17,883 bases of DNA, taken from positions 1 through 17,883 of the forward strand of contig CAMZMA010000040.1 of assembly GCA_947311815.1 (NCBI GenBank), written 5' to 3'. Under the pieces are notes generated by a model. The model made no database searches. It was not told the origin of the DNA and saw only the letters and a program-made list of their open reading frames with translations. This document shows positions 1 through 7,578 of the stretch, one piece after another. Positions within the stretch are counted from its first letter, which is position 1. Each line of letters begins with the position of its first letter. The translations under genes and the position numbers were made by a program. Source of the DNA: an uncultured Flavobacteriaceae bacterium (GTDB lineage Bacteria; Bacteroidota; Bacteroidia; Flavobacteriales; Flavobacteriaceae).

Positions 1-887
1 AAAACATAGCTGTTATAGGAGCAGGAACAATGGGAAACGGAATTGCCCACACCTTTGCTCAATTTAATTATAATGTACAATTGATTGATATATCGCAAAC
101 TGCATTAGATAAAGGAATGGCAACCATTACTAGAAACCTAGACAGAATGGTGGCTAAAGAAAAAATTACCGAAGATGATAAAACAAGAACTTTAGGTAAT
201 ATAACCACCTACACTTCGATGAAAGAAGGCATACAATCTGCAAGTTTGGTAGTAGAAGCTGCAACAGAAAACAAAGGTTTAAAGTTGAAAATCTTTAAAG
301 AATTGGATGAAATTTGTCCTGAAGACACGATATTAGCGACCAATACATCGTCTATTTCTATCACAGAAATTGCAGGTGTTACTAACAGACCCGATAAAAT
401 AATTGGAATGCATTTTATGAATCCTGTGCCAATTATGAAACTGGTTGAAATTATTAGAGGCTATAACACCTCTGATGAAGTAATGAACTTTACGGTAGAT
501 TTAACCAAAAAAATTAATAAAATTCCTGTTGAAGTAAATGATTATCCTGGGTTTGTTGCCAACCGAATTTTAATGCCCATGATTAACGAATCTATTGAAA
601 CTTTATACAATGGTGTTGCAGGTGTTAAAGAAATTGATACGGTGATGAAATTAGGAATGGCACATCCAATGGGACCTTTACAATTAGCCGATTTTATTGG
701 TTTAGACGTTTGCTTATCAATTTTAAATGTAATGTATGACGGTTTTAAAAACCCTAAATACGCACCTTGTCCGTTATTAGTAAATATGGTAGCAGCGGGT
801 AAATTGGGCATAAAATCTGGCGAAGGTTTTTACGATTATTCTGTAAATAGAAGAGCCGAAGATGTGGCGAAAATGTTTTTAAAATAA
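1..887 (+). CDS. 3-hydroxybutyryl-CoA / 3-hydroxyacyl-CoA dehydrogenase, 5' end outside window
   Basis: NAD-dependent dehydrogenase that interconverts 3-hydroxyacyl-CoA and 3-oxoacyl-CoA (fatty acid oxidation or butyrate-type metabolism), cytosolic. The reading frame is open from base 3, so the gene begins upstream of the window. The ATG at 30 is not the start, because it lies inside the Rossmann dinucleotide-binding motif GAGTMG, which must be near the N-terminus. Further family marks are the segment NTSSISITEIA, the catalytic His in GMHFMNPVP with the partner Glu in KLVEII, and the C-terminal dimerisation domain with GVAGVKEID and MAHPMGPLQLADFIGLD. The end GIKSGEGFYDY is typical of the short (about 290-residue) HBD/PaaH type rather than the multifunctional FadB type. 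Only a few residues are missing. Hbd versus PaaH substrate preference cannot be settled from sequence. Confidence 0.92.
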   Translation, partial: NIAVIGAGTMGNGIAHTFAQFNYNVQLIDISQTALDKGMATITRNLDRMVAKEKITEDDKTRTLGNITTYTSMKEGIQSASLVVEAATENKGLKLKIFKELDEICPEDTILATNTSSISITEIAGVTNRPDKIIGMHFMNPVPIMKLVEIIRGYNTSDEVMNFTVDLTKKINKIPVEVNDYPGFVANRILMPMINESIETLYNGVAGVKEIDTVMKLGMAHPMGPLQLADFIGLDVCLSILNVMYDGFKNPKYAPCPLLVNMVAAGKLGIKSGEGFYDYSVNRRAEDVAKMFLK

Positions 888-938
888 TTTCCAATTATTA
901 ACCTAACGGATAGATATAAGACGGCGCACATAAAATGT

Positions 939-1304
939 AAACGAGACTGTAAACTCAACTCTATTTCTATTGATTTTTCAGCATCAGAAATTAGTTCAGA
1001 CGGATCAACTAATACTTCTTGAAAAAATAGAACGAGAACACAAGTTGATAAAGAAATTTGGCAAACATTTACCAGATTTACGTGATTCTAGGCTTATCAT
1101 ATACAGCAGAGAAGCATAACTCAAGCAACGAGTAATTATGATCGATGTTGGGTTACCAAGATGCCAATGATGTTACTTATTTACAACACGATTCTTTATT
1201 TAAGGAAGTTCTTCAAGGGGATTTAGCCTCTCAGCCTACCTTTCTATCAATTATCTAAAACCTTTGTTTACAAAGATTTGTTTCGAGAAATGATTACTCA
1301 GTAA
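939..1304 (+). pseudogene. decayed IS1380-family transposase, N-terminal part
   Basis: No intact gene lies between 888 and 1546, but consecutive pieces of an IS1380-type transposase can be read in changing frames. Frame from 939 gives FSASEISSDG. From 1009 it gives LLEKIEREHKLIKKFG, then LPDLRDSR and, after an in-frame TAA at 1117, LKQRV. From 1145 it gives LGYQDANDVTYLQHD and LASQPTFLS. From 1248 it gives QLSKTFVYKDLFREM, ending at TAA 1302. The order matches the family N-terminus as I know it (SPDGGLLLLR, then LPDPRD, LRQRV, LGYEDLNDxDxLRHDP, LASQPTLSRLEN). At least three frameshifts and one stop are seen, and the catalytic DDE core is absent. It is therefore a dead insertion-sequence fragment. 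Family assignment is from motif recognition, not a search. Confidence 0.72.
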
Positions 1305-1494
1305 GGGTTGTTGTTTTGTAAAATTCAACAACCTTGGGATGCCTATGTCTAATTGTCAAAAACAGCACTTTTCTTATCCAAAAACAGTAAAATAACACCT
1401 TTTTATTTTCAAAAACACATATAAATGACAAGTCAAATCCTCACTTTTTAAAAAAATTATTAACACTGTGAATAATGGGGGTTAAAATCAAAAA
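1305..1494. other. non-coding stretch after transposase remnant
   Basis: No gene is visible here. An 8-bp inverted repeat (GGTTGTTG at 1306-1313 with CAACAACC at 1326-1333) follows directly on the transposase remnant and may be part of the old element's end. The rest is AT-rich sequence leading into the rpmA terminator. Confidence 0.4.
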
Positions 1495-1524
1495 AAAACG
1501 CTCAAACTTGCGTTTGAGCGTTTT
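1495..1524 (-). terminator. intrinsic terminator of rplU-rpmA
   Basis: A perfect 13-bp inverted repeat (AAAACGCTCAAAC at 1495-1507, GTTTGAGCGTTTT at 1512-1524) has a 4-base loop. Read on the minus strand it ends in nine T residues (complement of the A run at 1490-1498), a textbook Rho-independent terminator. It lies 23 bases beyond the rpmA stop. Confidence 0.9.
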
Positions 1525-1546
1525 ATAATTAGATAATCTGCAATTT

Positions 1547-1807
1547 CTAAGCCTCGAAAGGAACAATAGAAACATATGATTTGTTATCTCTTTTCTTTTG
1601 GAATTTCACAATTCCATCAACTTTTGCGTGTAACGTATGGTCTTTTCCCATATATACATTTTCGCTTGGGTTGTGAGTAGTACCTCTTTGACGAACAATA
1701 ATGTTACCAGCAATGGCAGCTTGTCCTCCAAAAATTTTTACTCCTAATCGTTTCGATTCTGATTCTCTACCATTTTTCGAACTTCCGACACCTTTCTTAT
1801 GAGCCAT
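1547..1807 (-). CDS. rpmA: 50S ribosomal protein L27
   Basis: Ribosomal protein L27 of the large subunit, whose N-terminal tail reaches toward the peptidyl-transferase centre and helps position the tRNA acceptor ends. The 86-residue product starts MAHKKGVGSSKNGRES and contains KRLGVKIFGGQ, NIIVRQRGT and the family signature around GNIIVRQRGTTHNPSENV. The length is normal. The start immediately gives the mature AHKKG end, so there is no Firmicutes-type cleavable N-terminal extension. It follows rplU by about 40 bases on the same strand, the usual rplU-rpmA order. A strong terminator follows the stop. Confidence 0.98.
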   Translation of the reverse strand: MAHKKGVGSSKNGRESESKRLGVKIFGGQAAIAGNIIVRQRGTTHNPSENVYMGKDHTLHAKVDGIVKFQKKRDNKSYVSIVPFEA

Positions 1808-1848
1808 AATATTAAGTTTTTATAGGTTAAAGTTAACTGTTTACGGGC

Positions 1849-2529
1849 TTATTTTTCAACGCCTCCGTCTAGTCTATCTTGTAATTCTTTTAATTCATCC
1901 CACTTGCCATCTGCAGCTAAACCTGCTTGTTTTGGCCAAGTATCTGTTACTAAATGAGCTAATCTTGAACTTGCTTCTGTTAAGACTTCTTTCATTTTAG
2001 TAGGGGTTGCTTTTGCTACTTTAGCAAAAGTATCTAAACCAGCGTTTGCTAATGCTTCTGCTGCTTTAGGTCCAACACCTTCAATTTTCTTTAAATCATC
2101 TGCTTTTGATGATTTTTTAGGAGCAGCTTTCTTTGGAGCGGCTTTTGCTTTTGGCGCTTCAACTACTTTAGCTTCTTCCTTTTTAGGAGCGGCTTTTTTA
2201 GTTGCTTTTTTAGCACCAGAAACAGCAATAGATTCAATTTGAATCTCGCTTAAATATTGTCTGTGTCCATTTTTCTTTTTGTAACCTTTTCTTCTTTTCT
2301 TTTTGAAAACGATTACTTTATCACCTTTTAAGTGACCTAAAATTTTGGCCGTTACTGCGGCTCCTTCTATAGCTGGGGCGCCAATAGTTACGTTTCCTTT
2401 GTTATCTACTAAAAGAACATTATCAAAAGTTATTTTTGATCCTACTTCTCCTTGTAAACGATGAACGTAAACCTTTTGGTCTTTTGCTACTTTAAATTGC
2501 TGCCCTACTATCTCTACGATTGCGTACAT
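1849..2529 (-). CDS. rplU: 50S ribosomal protein L21 with C-terminal helix-hairpin-helix extension
   Basis: Large-subunit protein L21, which binds 23S rRNA. Residues 1 to about 104 are a complete L21 domain: MYAIVEIVGQQFKV at the N-terminus, the basic segment KKKRRKGYKKKNGHRQ near 77-91 and a closing IQIESI. Ordinary L21 ends there at about 103 residues. Here a Lys/Ala/Pro/Glu-rich linker (about 106-141) leads to a second domain (about 142-226) that opens with a helix-hairpin-helix pattern: DLKKIEGVGPKAAEAL, then LDTFAKVAKA. The hairpin IEGVGPK is the type that contacts nucleic-acid backbones. I recall similar extended L21 proteins from other Flavobacteriia, so this is probably a lineage trait and not an assembly error. 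The function of the extension is unknown to me; an rRNA or DNA contact is inference. rpmA lies downstream in the same transcript. Confidence 0.96.
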   Translation of the reverse strand: MYAIVEIVGQQFKVAKDQKVYVHRLQGEVGSKITFDNVLLVDNKGNVTIGAPAIEGAAVTAKILGHLKGDKVIVFKKKRRKGYKKKNGHRQYLSEIQIESIAVSGAKKATKKAAPKKEEAKVVEAPKAKAAPKKAAPKKSSKADDLKKIEGVGPKAAEALANAGLDTFAKVAKATPTKMKEVLTEASSRLAHLVTDTWPKQAGLAADGKWDELKELQDRLDGGVEK

Positions 2530-2588
2530 ACTATTTGTTTTGCGTATTTATACTTATTAATAACACTTTCTTACTGAAAATGCGGGTG

Positions 2589-2618
2589 CAAATATACATA
2601 ATTTTTTATATTCTGCAA
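2589..2618 (-). promoter_or_regulatory. promoter of rplU-rpmA (Bacteroidota type)
   Basis: On the minus strand a -7 box TATATTTG (complement of 2589-2596), matching TAnnTTTG, is preceded by TTG (complement of 2616-2618) with a 19-base spacer. This is the arrangement described for the Bacteroidota primary sigma factor. Transcription should start near 2582, leaving a leader of about 50 bases before the rplU ATG. Confidence 0.75.
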
Positions 2619-2708
2619 TAAATAATTAATTGTCTTTTAACAAACTAACATTATCTTTATCAAAGAAATAAATATGAGTTTTAACATTATTTTTAAGATA
2701 GATAGTTT

Positions 2709-2716
2709 TATTTTTG
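2709..2716 (+). promoter_or_regulatory. possible -7 box for the M16 peptidase pair
   Basis: TATTTTTG fits TAnnTTTG about 90 bases before the first M16 start. No clear TTTG lies at the proper upstream distance, so this is a weak call. The 278-base divergent region 2530-2807 holds no gene. Confidence 0.3.
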
Positions 2717-2807
2717 ATAAACATTAAAAAAAACGAACAATAACTGTAACAAACAACCTCAGTTTGCGTCCTACTTTTAACAGAAATTAATCACTAAACA
2801 ATTACAA

Positions 2808-4121
2808 ATGAAAAAAAACATTTTAATTCTTATTTTAACTTTGTTTGCAATAACAACTTCTTTTGGGCAAAAAGTTGAATTTGAAGAGTATGATTTATCT
2901 AATGGTTTACACGTTATTTTACACCAAGATAACTCAGCACCTGTAGTTACTACATCTGTAATGTATCACGTAGGTGCAAAAGACGAAAACCCTGAAAGAA
3001 CCGGGTTTGCACACTTTTTTGAACATCTTTTGTTTGAAGGAACAAAAAACATAAAAAAAGGAGAATGGTTTAAAATTGTTTCTTCTAATGGAGGGAAAAA
3101 TAATGCCAATACAACAGATGACAGAACGTATTATTACGAAGTTTTTCCGTCTAACAACTTGCAATTAGGCTTGTGGATGGAATCTGAAAGAATGTTACAC
3201 CCCGTAATTAATCAAGGAGGTGTAGATACCCAAAACGAAGTGGTAAAAGAAGAAAAAAGATTGCGTGTAGATAACCAACCTTATGGTAATTTTTTAGCCA
3301 ATGTAAAGAAAAATTTATTCTTTAAACATCCTTATAAATGGACGACTATTGGAAAAATGAAACATTTAGATGATGCTACTTTAGCTGAGTTTTTAGCATT
3401 TAACAAAAAATTCTACGTGCCTAATAATGCTACTTTGGTAGTTGCTGGAGATATTGACATCAACAAAACAAAAAAAATGGTGCAAGATTATTTTGCAACA
3501 ATTCCTAGAGGAAAAGACATTGTAAGAACTGTTATTACTGAAGACCCTATTACCAAACAAATCAATGCAAAAGCGTATGATGCTAACATACAAATACCTG
3601 CGGTAATAAATGCGTATAGAGTTCCGTCTATGAAAACAAGAGACGCTAGAGTGTTAGACATGATTTCATCGTATTTAAGTGGTGGTAAAAGCTCTGTTTT
3701 GTATAAGAAAATGGTCGATCAAAAGAAAATGGCTTTACAAGTTGGTGCTATTGGATTAAATCAAGAAGATTACGGTATGTACATCACTTTCGGTTTACCT
3801 CAAGGAAAAACTACCTTGGCAGATTTAACCAAAGGAATTGACGAAGAAATTGTAAAAATTCAAACAAATTTAATTTCAGAAAACGATTATCAAAAATTAC
3901 AAAATCAGTTTGAAAACAGATTTGTAAATGCAAATGCCAGTGTAGAGGGTATTGCAAATTCTTTAGCTCGTTACAATGTTTTGTATGGCGATACGAACTT
4001 AATCAATACAGAGATTAATATTTATCGTTCTATTACAAGAGAAGAAATTAGAGAGGTGGCTAAAAAATATTTAAATCCTAACCAAAAATTAGTATTAGAG
4101 TATTTACCTAAAAAGAAATAA
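2808..4121 (+). CDS. M16 family zinc metallopeptidase, catalytic subunit
   Basis: Exported insulinase/processing-peptidase-type (M16) protease. An N-terminal signal peptide (MKKNILILILTLFAITTSFG, cleavage near residue 20-21 at FG-Q) sends it out of the cytosol. The inverted zinc motif HxxEH is present as H69-F-F-E72-H73 in GFAHFFEHLLFEGT, and acidic residues in the segment NEVVKEEKR (E148/E149) sit at the distance expected for the third zinc ligand. The 437-residue length fits a two-domain, half-size M16 subunit. Its C-terminal half lacks the R...Y substrate-binding pattern that the next gene has, as expected for an active/inactive pair. The downstream M16 gene follows after 65 bases on the same strand, so they are very probably co-transcribed. 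Peptide substrates are not known. Confidence 0.93.
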   Translation: MKKNILILILTLFAITTSFGQKVEFEEYDLSNGLHVILHQDNSAPVVTTSVMYHVGAKDENPERTGFAHFFEHLLFEGTKNIKKGEWFKIVSSNGGKNNANTTDDRTYYYEVFPSNNLQLGLWMESERMLHPVINQGGVDTQNEVVKEEKRLRVDNQPYGNFLANVKKNLFFKHPYKWTTIGKMKHLDDATLAEFLAFNKKFYVPNNATLVVAGDIDINKTKKMVQDYFATIPRGKDIVRTVITEDPITKQINAKAYDANIQIPAVINAYRVPSMKTRDARVLDMISSYLSGGKSSVLYKKMVDQKKMALQVGAIGLNQEDYGMYITFGLPQGKTTLADLTKGIDEEIVKIQTNLISENDYQKLQNQFENRFVNANASVEGIANSLARYNVLYGDTNLINTEINIYRSITREEIREVAKKYLNPNQKLVLEYLPKKK

Positions 4122-4133
4122 CAATCGCAGATT

Positions 4134-4166
4134 GATGTTGTTTTTAAAATTGATAAAAACAATATC
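4134..4166 (+). other. intercistronic hairpin between the two M16 genes
   Basis: A 13-bp stem (GATGTTGTTTTTA at 4134-4146, TAAAAACAATATC at 4154-4166) with one G-U pair and a 7-base loop lies in the 65-base gap. No T run follows, so it is more likely an mRNA processing, stability or attenuation element than a full terminator. Function is inferred from position only. Confidence 0.4.
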
Positions 4167-4186
4167 ACTGTAAAAAATTATAAAAA

Positions 4187-6235
4187 ATGAAAGTAAAATT
4201 AATCGCATTTATTGCACTAATCACTTTATCTTTTTCGGCAACTGCTCAAATAGATAGAAGCATACAACCTACGCCAGGGCCAGCACCAAAAGTAAAATTA
4301 GGAAAAGTAAAAAAGTTTACACTTAAAAACGGTTTACAAGTAATTATGGTAGAAAACCATAAATTACCAAGAGTTTCTGCAAATTTAACGATTGACAATC
4401 CGCCTTATTCAGAAGGAAATAAAACGGGTTTATCTAATATGATGGGAAGTTTGTTAGGTAGAGGAACAAACCACATTACCAAAGATGAATTTAACGAAAA
4501 AGTAGATTTTCTTGGAGCTAATGTGTTTTTTCACAGTACAGGAGCATCAGCAAGGTCGTTAAAAAAATACTTTCCAGAAATCTTAGGATTGATGGCAGAC
4601 GGCGTAAAAAACTCGCAATTTACACAAGAAGAGTTTGACAAAGAAGTAAAAGTAACTTTAGACGGAATTAAATCTGGAGAAAAAAGTGTAACCAACATCG
4701 CTCGTAGAGTAGAAGATGCTTTAATTTATGGGAAAAATCATCCTTATGGAGAGTTTACCACCAAAGAAACCGTTGGCAACATTACTTTACAAGATGTTAA
4801 AAACAACTTTAATCGGTACTACAAACCAAACAATGCGTATTTGGTAATTGTGGGAGATATCAATCCGAAGAAAACAAAAAAGTTAGTAAAAAGTTTGTTT
4901 AAAGATTGGAAAAAAGGAACGATTCCTGCATCTAACATTGCAAAACCAACAAATGTTACAACAACAGAAATCGATTTTATCAACATGCCAAATGCTGTTC
5001 AATCAGAAATTTTAGTAGCGAACAACATCAACTTAAAATTAGGCGATAAAGATTATTATGCAGCTTTATTAGCAAATGCTATTTTAGGTGGTGGCGGTAC
5101 TGCACGTTTGTTTATGAATTTACGTGAAGACAAAGGATATACGTACGGTTCATATTCTAGCGTTAGACAAAGCCGACACGCTGCAACATTTAGAGCAACT
5201 GCGAGTGTACGTAACATTGTTACCGATAGCTCTGTAGTAGAAATTCAAAAAGAAATTAATAAAATTAGGTATCAAAAAGTTACTGCTGATGAGTTGAAAA
5301 ACGCCAAAGCAAAATATGTTGGCGATTTTGTGATGGAAGTACAAAAACCTGCCACTGCAGCACGTTATGCGTTAAATATTGCACGTTTTAACTTGCCGTC
5401 AGATTTTTATGAAAACTACTTAGCAAACATTAATGCGGTTACTATTGACGATGTACAAAACGCTGCTATTAAATATTTTAAAGGCGATAAAGCGAGAGTT
5501 ATTATTACAGGAAAAGGAATAGATGTTCTAAAAAACCTAGAACAAACGGTTGATTATAAAATCAATTATTTCGATACATTTGGTAACCCAACTACAAAAC
5601 CTAAAATGAGTATGCCTATTCCTGCTGGTGTGACTGCAAAATCGGTTGTTGATGCGTATTTTAAAGCCATTGGCGGTAAAGACAAAGTGTTAAAGGTAAA
5701 AACATTACTCATGAAATCTACCACCAAAGTACAAGGAATGGATTTAAGTTTAGAGATAAAATCTGCAGCACCAAACAAACAAGCGGTTATTGTTTCTATG
5801 ATGGGAAACACCATGAGCAAACAAGTTTTTGACGGAGAAAAAGGATATTCTGAAGGACAAGGAAGACATATCGATTTAAAAGGAAAAGAATTAGAAGAAG
5901 CTAAGAAAAAATCAACGTTGTTTTCTGACACATCGTATGCAACAGGTACTTTAAAAAGAATAGAACCCATAAATGGCAAAAACGCTTATGTTATTGTTTC
6001 TGGTGATACCGAAGTTTTTTACGACATGGCTTCTGGCTTAAAAGTAAAAACAATTACTACTACAAAAGCTGGAGGAAAAGAAGTAAAAAGCCCTTCAAGT
6101 TTTGAAGATTATAAAGAGGTAAATGGTATTAAGTTTCCTCATACAATTAAAAGAAAAATGGGGCCAATGAATTTGGTTTTTAAAATACAAGAAATTAAAA
6201 TTAACGAAGGTGTTTCTGATAAAGATTTTCAGTAA
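4187..6235 (+). CDS. M16-like partner subunit lacking the zinc motif, with C-terminal lipoprotein-sorting-like domain
   Basis: Exported protein of 682 residues with a signal peptide (MKVKLIAFIALITLSFSATA, mature end at Q21). Residues about 40-480 form two M16 domains. Where an active enzyme has HxxEH, this one reads GLSNMMGSLLGRGT (81-94), so the zinc site is absent. It keeps the R...Y substrate-binding signature of the second M16 domain in RLFMNLREDKGYTYG (R313, Y318/Y320). In characterised heterodimeric M16 proteases one subunit supplies HxxEH and the other the R/Y pair, so this should be the partner of the preceding protein. From about residue 485 (AKSVVDAYFKAIGGKDKV) to the end there is an extra beta-rich domain resembling the LolA-like domains of Bacteroidota periplasmic proteins; its role is unknown. 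A terminator hairpin follows. Confidence 0.88.
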   Translation: MKVKLIAFIALITLSFSATAQIDRSIQPTPGPAPKVKLGKVKKFTLKNGLQVIMVENHKLPRVSANLTIDNPPYSEGNKTGLSNMMGSLLGRGTNHITKDEFNEKVDFLGANVFFHSTGASARSLKKYFPEILGLMADGVKNSQFTQEEFDKEVKVTLDGIKSGEKSVTNIARRVEDALIYGKNHPYGEFTTKETVGNITLQDVKNNFNRYYKPNNAYLVIVGDINPKKTKKLVKSLFKDWKKGTIPASNIAKPTNVTTTEIDFINMPNAVQSEILVANNINLKLGDKDYYAALLANAILGGGGTARLFMNLREDKGYTYGSYSSVRQSRHAATFRATASVRNIVTDSSVVEIQKEINKIRYQKVTADELKNAKAKYVGDFVMEVQKPATAARYALNIARFNLPSDFYENYLANINAVTIDDVQNAAIKYFKGDKARVIITGKGIDVLKNLEQTVDYKINYFDTFGNPTTKPKMSMPIPAGVTAKSVVDAYFKAIGGKDKVLKVKTLLMKSTTKVQGMDLSLEIKSAAPNKQAVIVSMMGNTMSKQVFDGEKGYSEGQGRHIDLKGKELEEAKKKSTLFSDTSYATGTLKRIEPINGKNAYVIVSGDTEVFYDMASGLKVKTITTTKAGGKEVKSPSSFEDYKEVNGIKFPHTIKRKMGPMNLVFKIQEIKINEGVSDKDFQ

Positions 6236-6258
6236 AACACACCTCTTTTAATCTTTTT

Positions 6259-6294
6259 AAAACCTCACAAATTATATGATTTGTGAGGTTTTTT
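6259..6294 (+). terminator. intrinsic terminator after the M16 pair
   Basis: A perfect 14-bp inverted repeat (AAAACCTCACAAAT at 6259-6272, ATTTGTGAGGTTTT at 6279-6292) with a 6-base loop ends in six T residues on the plus strand. It overlaps the stop codon of the convergent DUF4395 gene (6293-6295). On the minus strand the T tract is only four bases, so it should work best for the plus-strand operon. Confidence 0.85.
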
Positions 6295-6928
6295 ATTCAT
6301 TAACAATAACAATTTCTGGTTGATTGTCAACATATTTTAGCTCTTTTAATCCTTGATATAAAAGAAAAAAGAAAATGACAAATCCGAAGATAGCGATAAA
6401 ATTTCTTTTCGGATATGGTTTTTTAACGTCTGTTTCACAAACACCTCCAGGACATAATTCGGGATCTTTTTTTATTGCTTTGTACAACATACAACCAAGG
6501 CAAATGCCAAAAACCGACTCTACAAACATCAAAAACAAACACAGCCAGCAAATAGCTAACCGAACTAAAGATATTTTATCAAAAACGATGTAAAAAGTCA
6601 TAATTGCGCCTAAAATCATTCCTAAAAACCACGCAAATTGCTTTGGTTTTGCAGCAACCCAATCGGGTTTTTGGTTGCTTACAATCAATCCTCCAATTAA
6701 CATATATGGCGCGTATTTTGGATTGATAAATGTTCTGATAAAAAACTCTACAATAAAAGTGATTGAAAATAATTCTGCCCAAAAAATAGTTCGGAGTAAA
6801 AACACAGAAAACAAACTAAGTAAACCCAATAAAAACATAATACCTGCACTTGCTCTGGCATCTCTTTCGTTGATTACTTTAAAATTAAATTCGTCAATTT
6901 TTTCGCCAAAATTAAAAAAGAACCCCAT
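6293..6928 (-). CDS. DUF4395 family membrane protein
   Basis: Inner-membrane protein of 211 residues of the DUF4395 type, no biochemical function known to me. Hallmarks are DARASAGIMFLLGLLSL near the N-terminus, FINPKYAP, the segment AAKPKQFAWFLGMILGA, and the conserved ESVFGICLGCMLY (C143, C146). Predicted helices are near residues 30-65, 99-117, 121-150 and 177-193. Extra cysteines sit at C127/C130 in a membrane segment and C159/C164 in ELCPGGVCE, which gives three CxxC- or CxxxxC-type pairs, so redox or metal handling is plausible. It is the third gene of a minus-strand set with an HMA metal-binding lipoprotein (2-base gap) and a thioredoxin-like protein, a context that supports metal/thiol chemistry. 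The conclusion about role is inference. Confidence 0.85.
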   Translation of the reverse strand: MGFFFNFGEKIDEFNFKVINERDARASAGIMFLLGLLSLFSVFLLRTIFWAELFSITFIVEFFIRTFINPKYAPYMLIGGLIVSNQKPDWVAAKPKQFAWFLGMILGAIMTFYIVFDKISLVRLAICWLCLFLMFVESVFGICLGCMLYKAIKKDPELCPGGVCETDVKKPYPKRNFIAIFGFVIFFFLLYQGLKELKYVDNQPEIVIVNE

Positions 6929-6929
6929 A

Positions 6930-7268
6930 TTACTTGTTTTTTATCGATGTTGATGGTTGGTAACCTGCATCAGCAATTGCTTTTACAATAGTAAGTTCAT
7001 CGGTTTTCGTTTTATCAAAAGTTACAATTGCCTCATTTTTTGTAGCCGATGCTTTTACTTTTACCACTCCTTTTATCTTAGAAATACTTTTTTCTAAGGT
7101 GATTTCGCATCCTACACAAGTCATTCCTTTTACACCAATACTTTTACTAACAACGTTTGATGCTTTGATTATTATTTTTTCTTTAGATTCTTTTTTTGAT
7201 GATGTACAAGAAATACCAATACTCAGCAAACTTAATACAACCCAAATTGTTTTGTTATTTGTTTTCAT
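6930..7268 (-). CDS. heavy-metal-associated (HMA) domain lipoprotein
   Basis: Small (112-residue) secreted or membrane-anchored metal-binding protein. The N-terminus is a lipoprotein-type signal (hydrophobic VVLSLLSIGIS followed by C21), then a charged spacer and an HMA ferredoxin-like domain from about residue 41. The metal-binding motif is GMTCVGCE (C51, C54), in the usual loop after the first strand, and the rest (GVVKVKASATKNEAIVTFD, then IADAGYQP) follows the CopZ/MerP fold pattern. It may bind copper(I) or mercury(II), and the sequence cannot distinguish these. It sits between a thioredoxin-like gene (10-base gap) and the DUF4395 gene, so the three are probably one transcript. A periplasmic MerP-like shuttle is one reading, but no MerT or MerA is in the window. 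Confidence 0.88.
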   Translation of the reverse strand: MKTNNKTIWVVLSLLSIGISCTSSKKESKEKIIIKASNVVSKSIGVKGMTCVGCEITLEKSISKIKGVVKVKASATKNEAIVTFDKTKTDELTIVKAIADAGYQPSTSIKNK

Positions 7269-7278
7269 TTTTGTATTT

Positions 7279-7548
7279 TTAACAGTGTCCTATACTTGCA
7301 TTTTGCAAGTCTTCTTTGGTAATTTCAATATTTTTACAGCATCCTAATAAAACACCATCAACCACAATTGCGGGCATTCTTTTAATTTGATACTGTTCCA
7401 TTTTACTTACACAAATTTTACTTTCGCATTGATCAGAAAGGTTGTGAATGGTAATTTCGCAATTGTTGCAAGCTGTATCTTTTACTAATTGTACCACAGG
7501 TTCGCAAACAAGGCAACCTGCTGTAAAAATTTCTATTTGTTTTTTCAT
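7279..7548 (-). CDS. cysteine-rich thioredoxin-like protein
   Basis: Short (89-residue) thioredoxin-fold protein of the thioredoxin_3/MTH895 size class. It has an N-terminal strand (KKQIEIFTAG) followed by the active-site motif C12-L-V-C15, and the cis-proline segment RMPAIVVDGV (P59). Without a signal peptide it should be cytosolic. It is unusually rich in cysteine: nine in 89 residues (12, 15, 27, 30, 41, 46, 70, 71, 89), including a second CxxC (CNNC, 27-30) and a CC pair at 70-71. It is the first gene of the minus-strand set with the HMA lipoprotein and DUF4395 protein. A disulfide reductase or thiol-metal carrier acting with its neighbours is a reasonable inference, but the substrate is unknown. 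The start at 7548 is the only ATG before CLVC. Confidence 0.85.
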   Translation of the reverse strand: MKKQIEIFTAGCLVCEPVVQLVKDTACNNCEITIHNLSDQCESKICVSKMEQYQIKRMPAIVVDGVLLGCCKNIEITKEDLQNASIGHC

Positions 7549-7578
7549 CTTTTTTAAAAATTTACATTAATCTTGATA

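Noticed and set aside
30..32. ATG at 30 as the start of the dehydrogenase gene
   Set aside because: It falls within the GAGTMG nucleotide-binding motif and the frame is open to the window edge, so the true start is upstream of the window.
883..899. AATAATT/AATTATT inverted repeat at the end of the dehydrogenase gene as a terminator
   Set aside because: The stem is only seven A-T pairs and overlaps the stop codon; no T run follows.
5566..5979. Minus-strand open frame of 137 codons within the second M16 gene
   Set aside because: It lies wholly within a well-supported gene, and its peptide shows no recognisable domain; a shadow of the M16 coding sequence.
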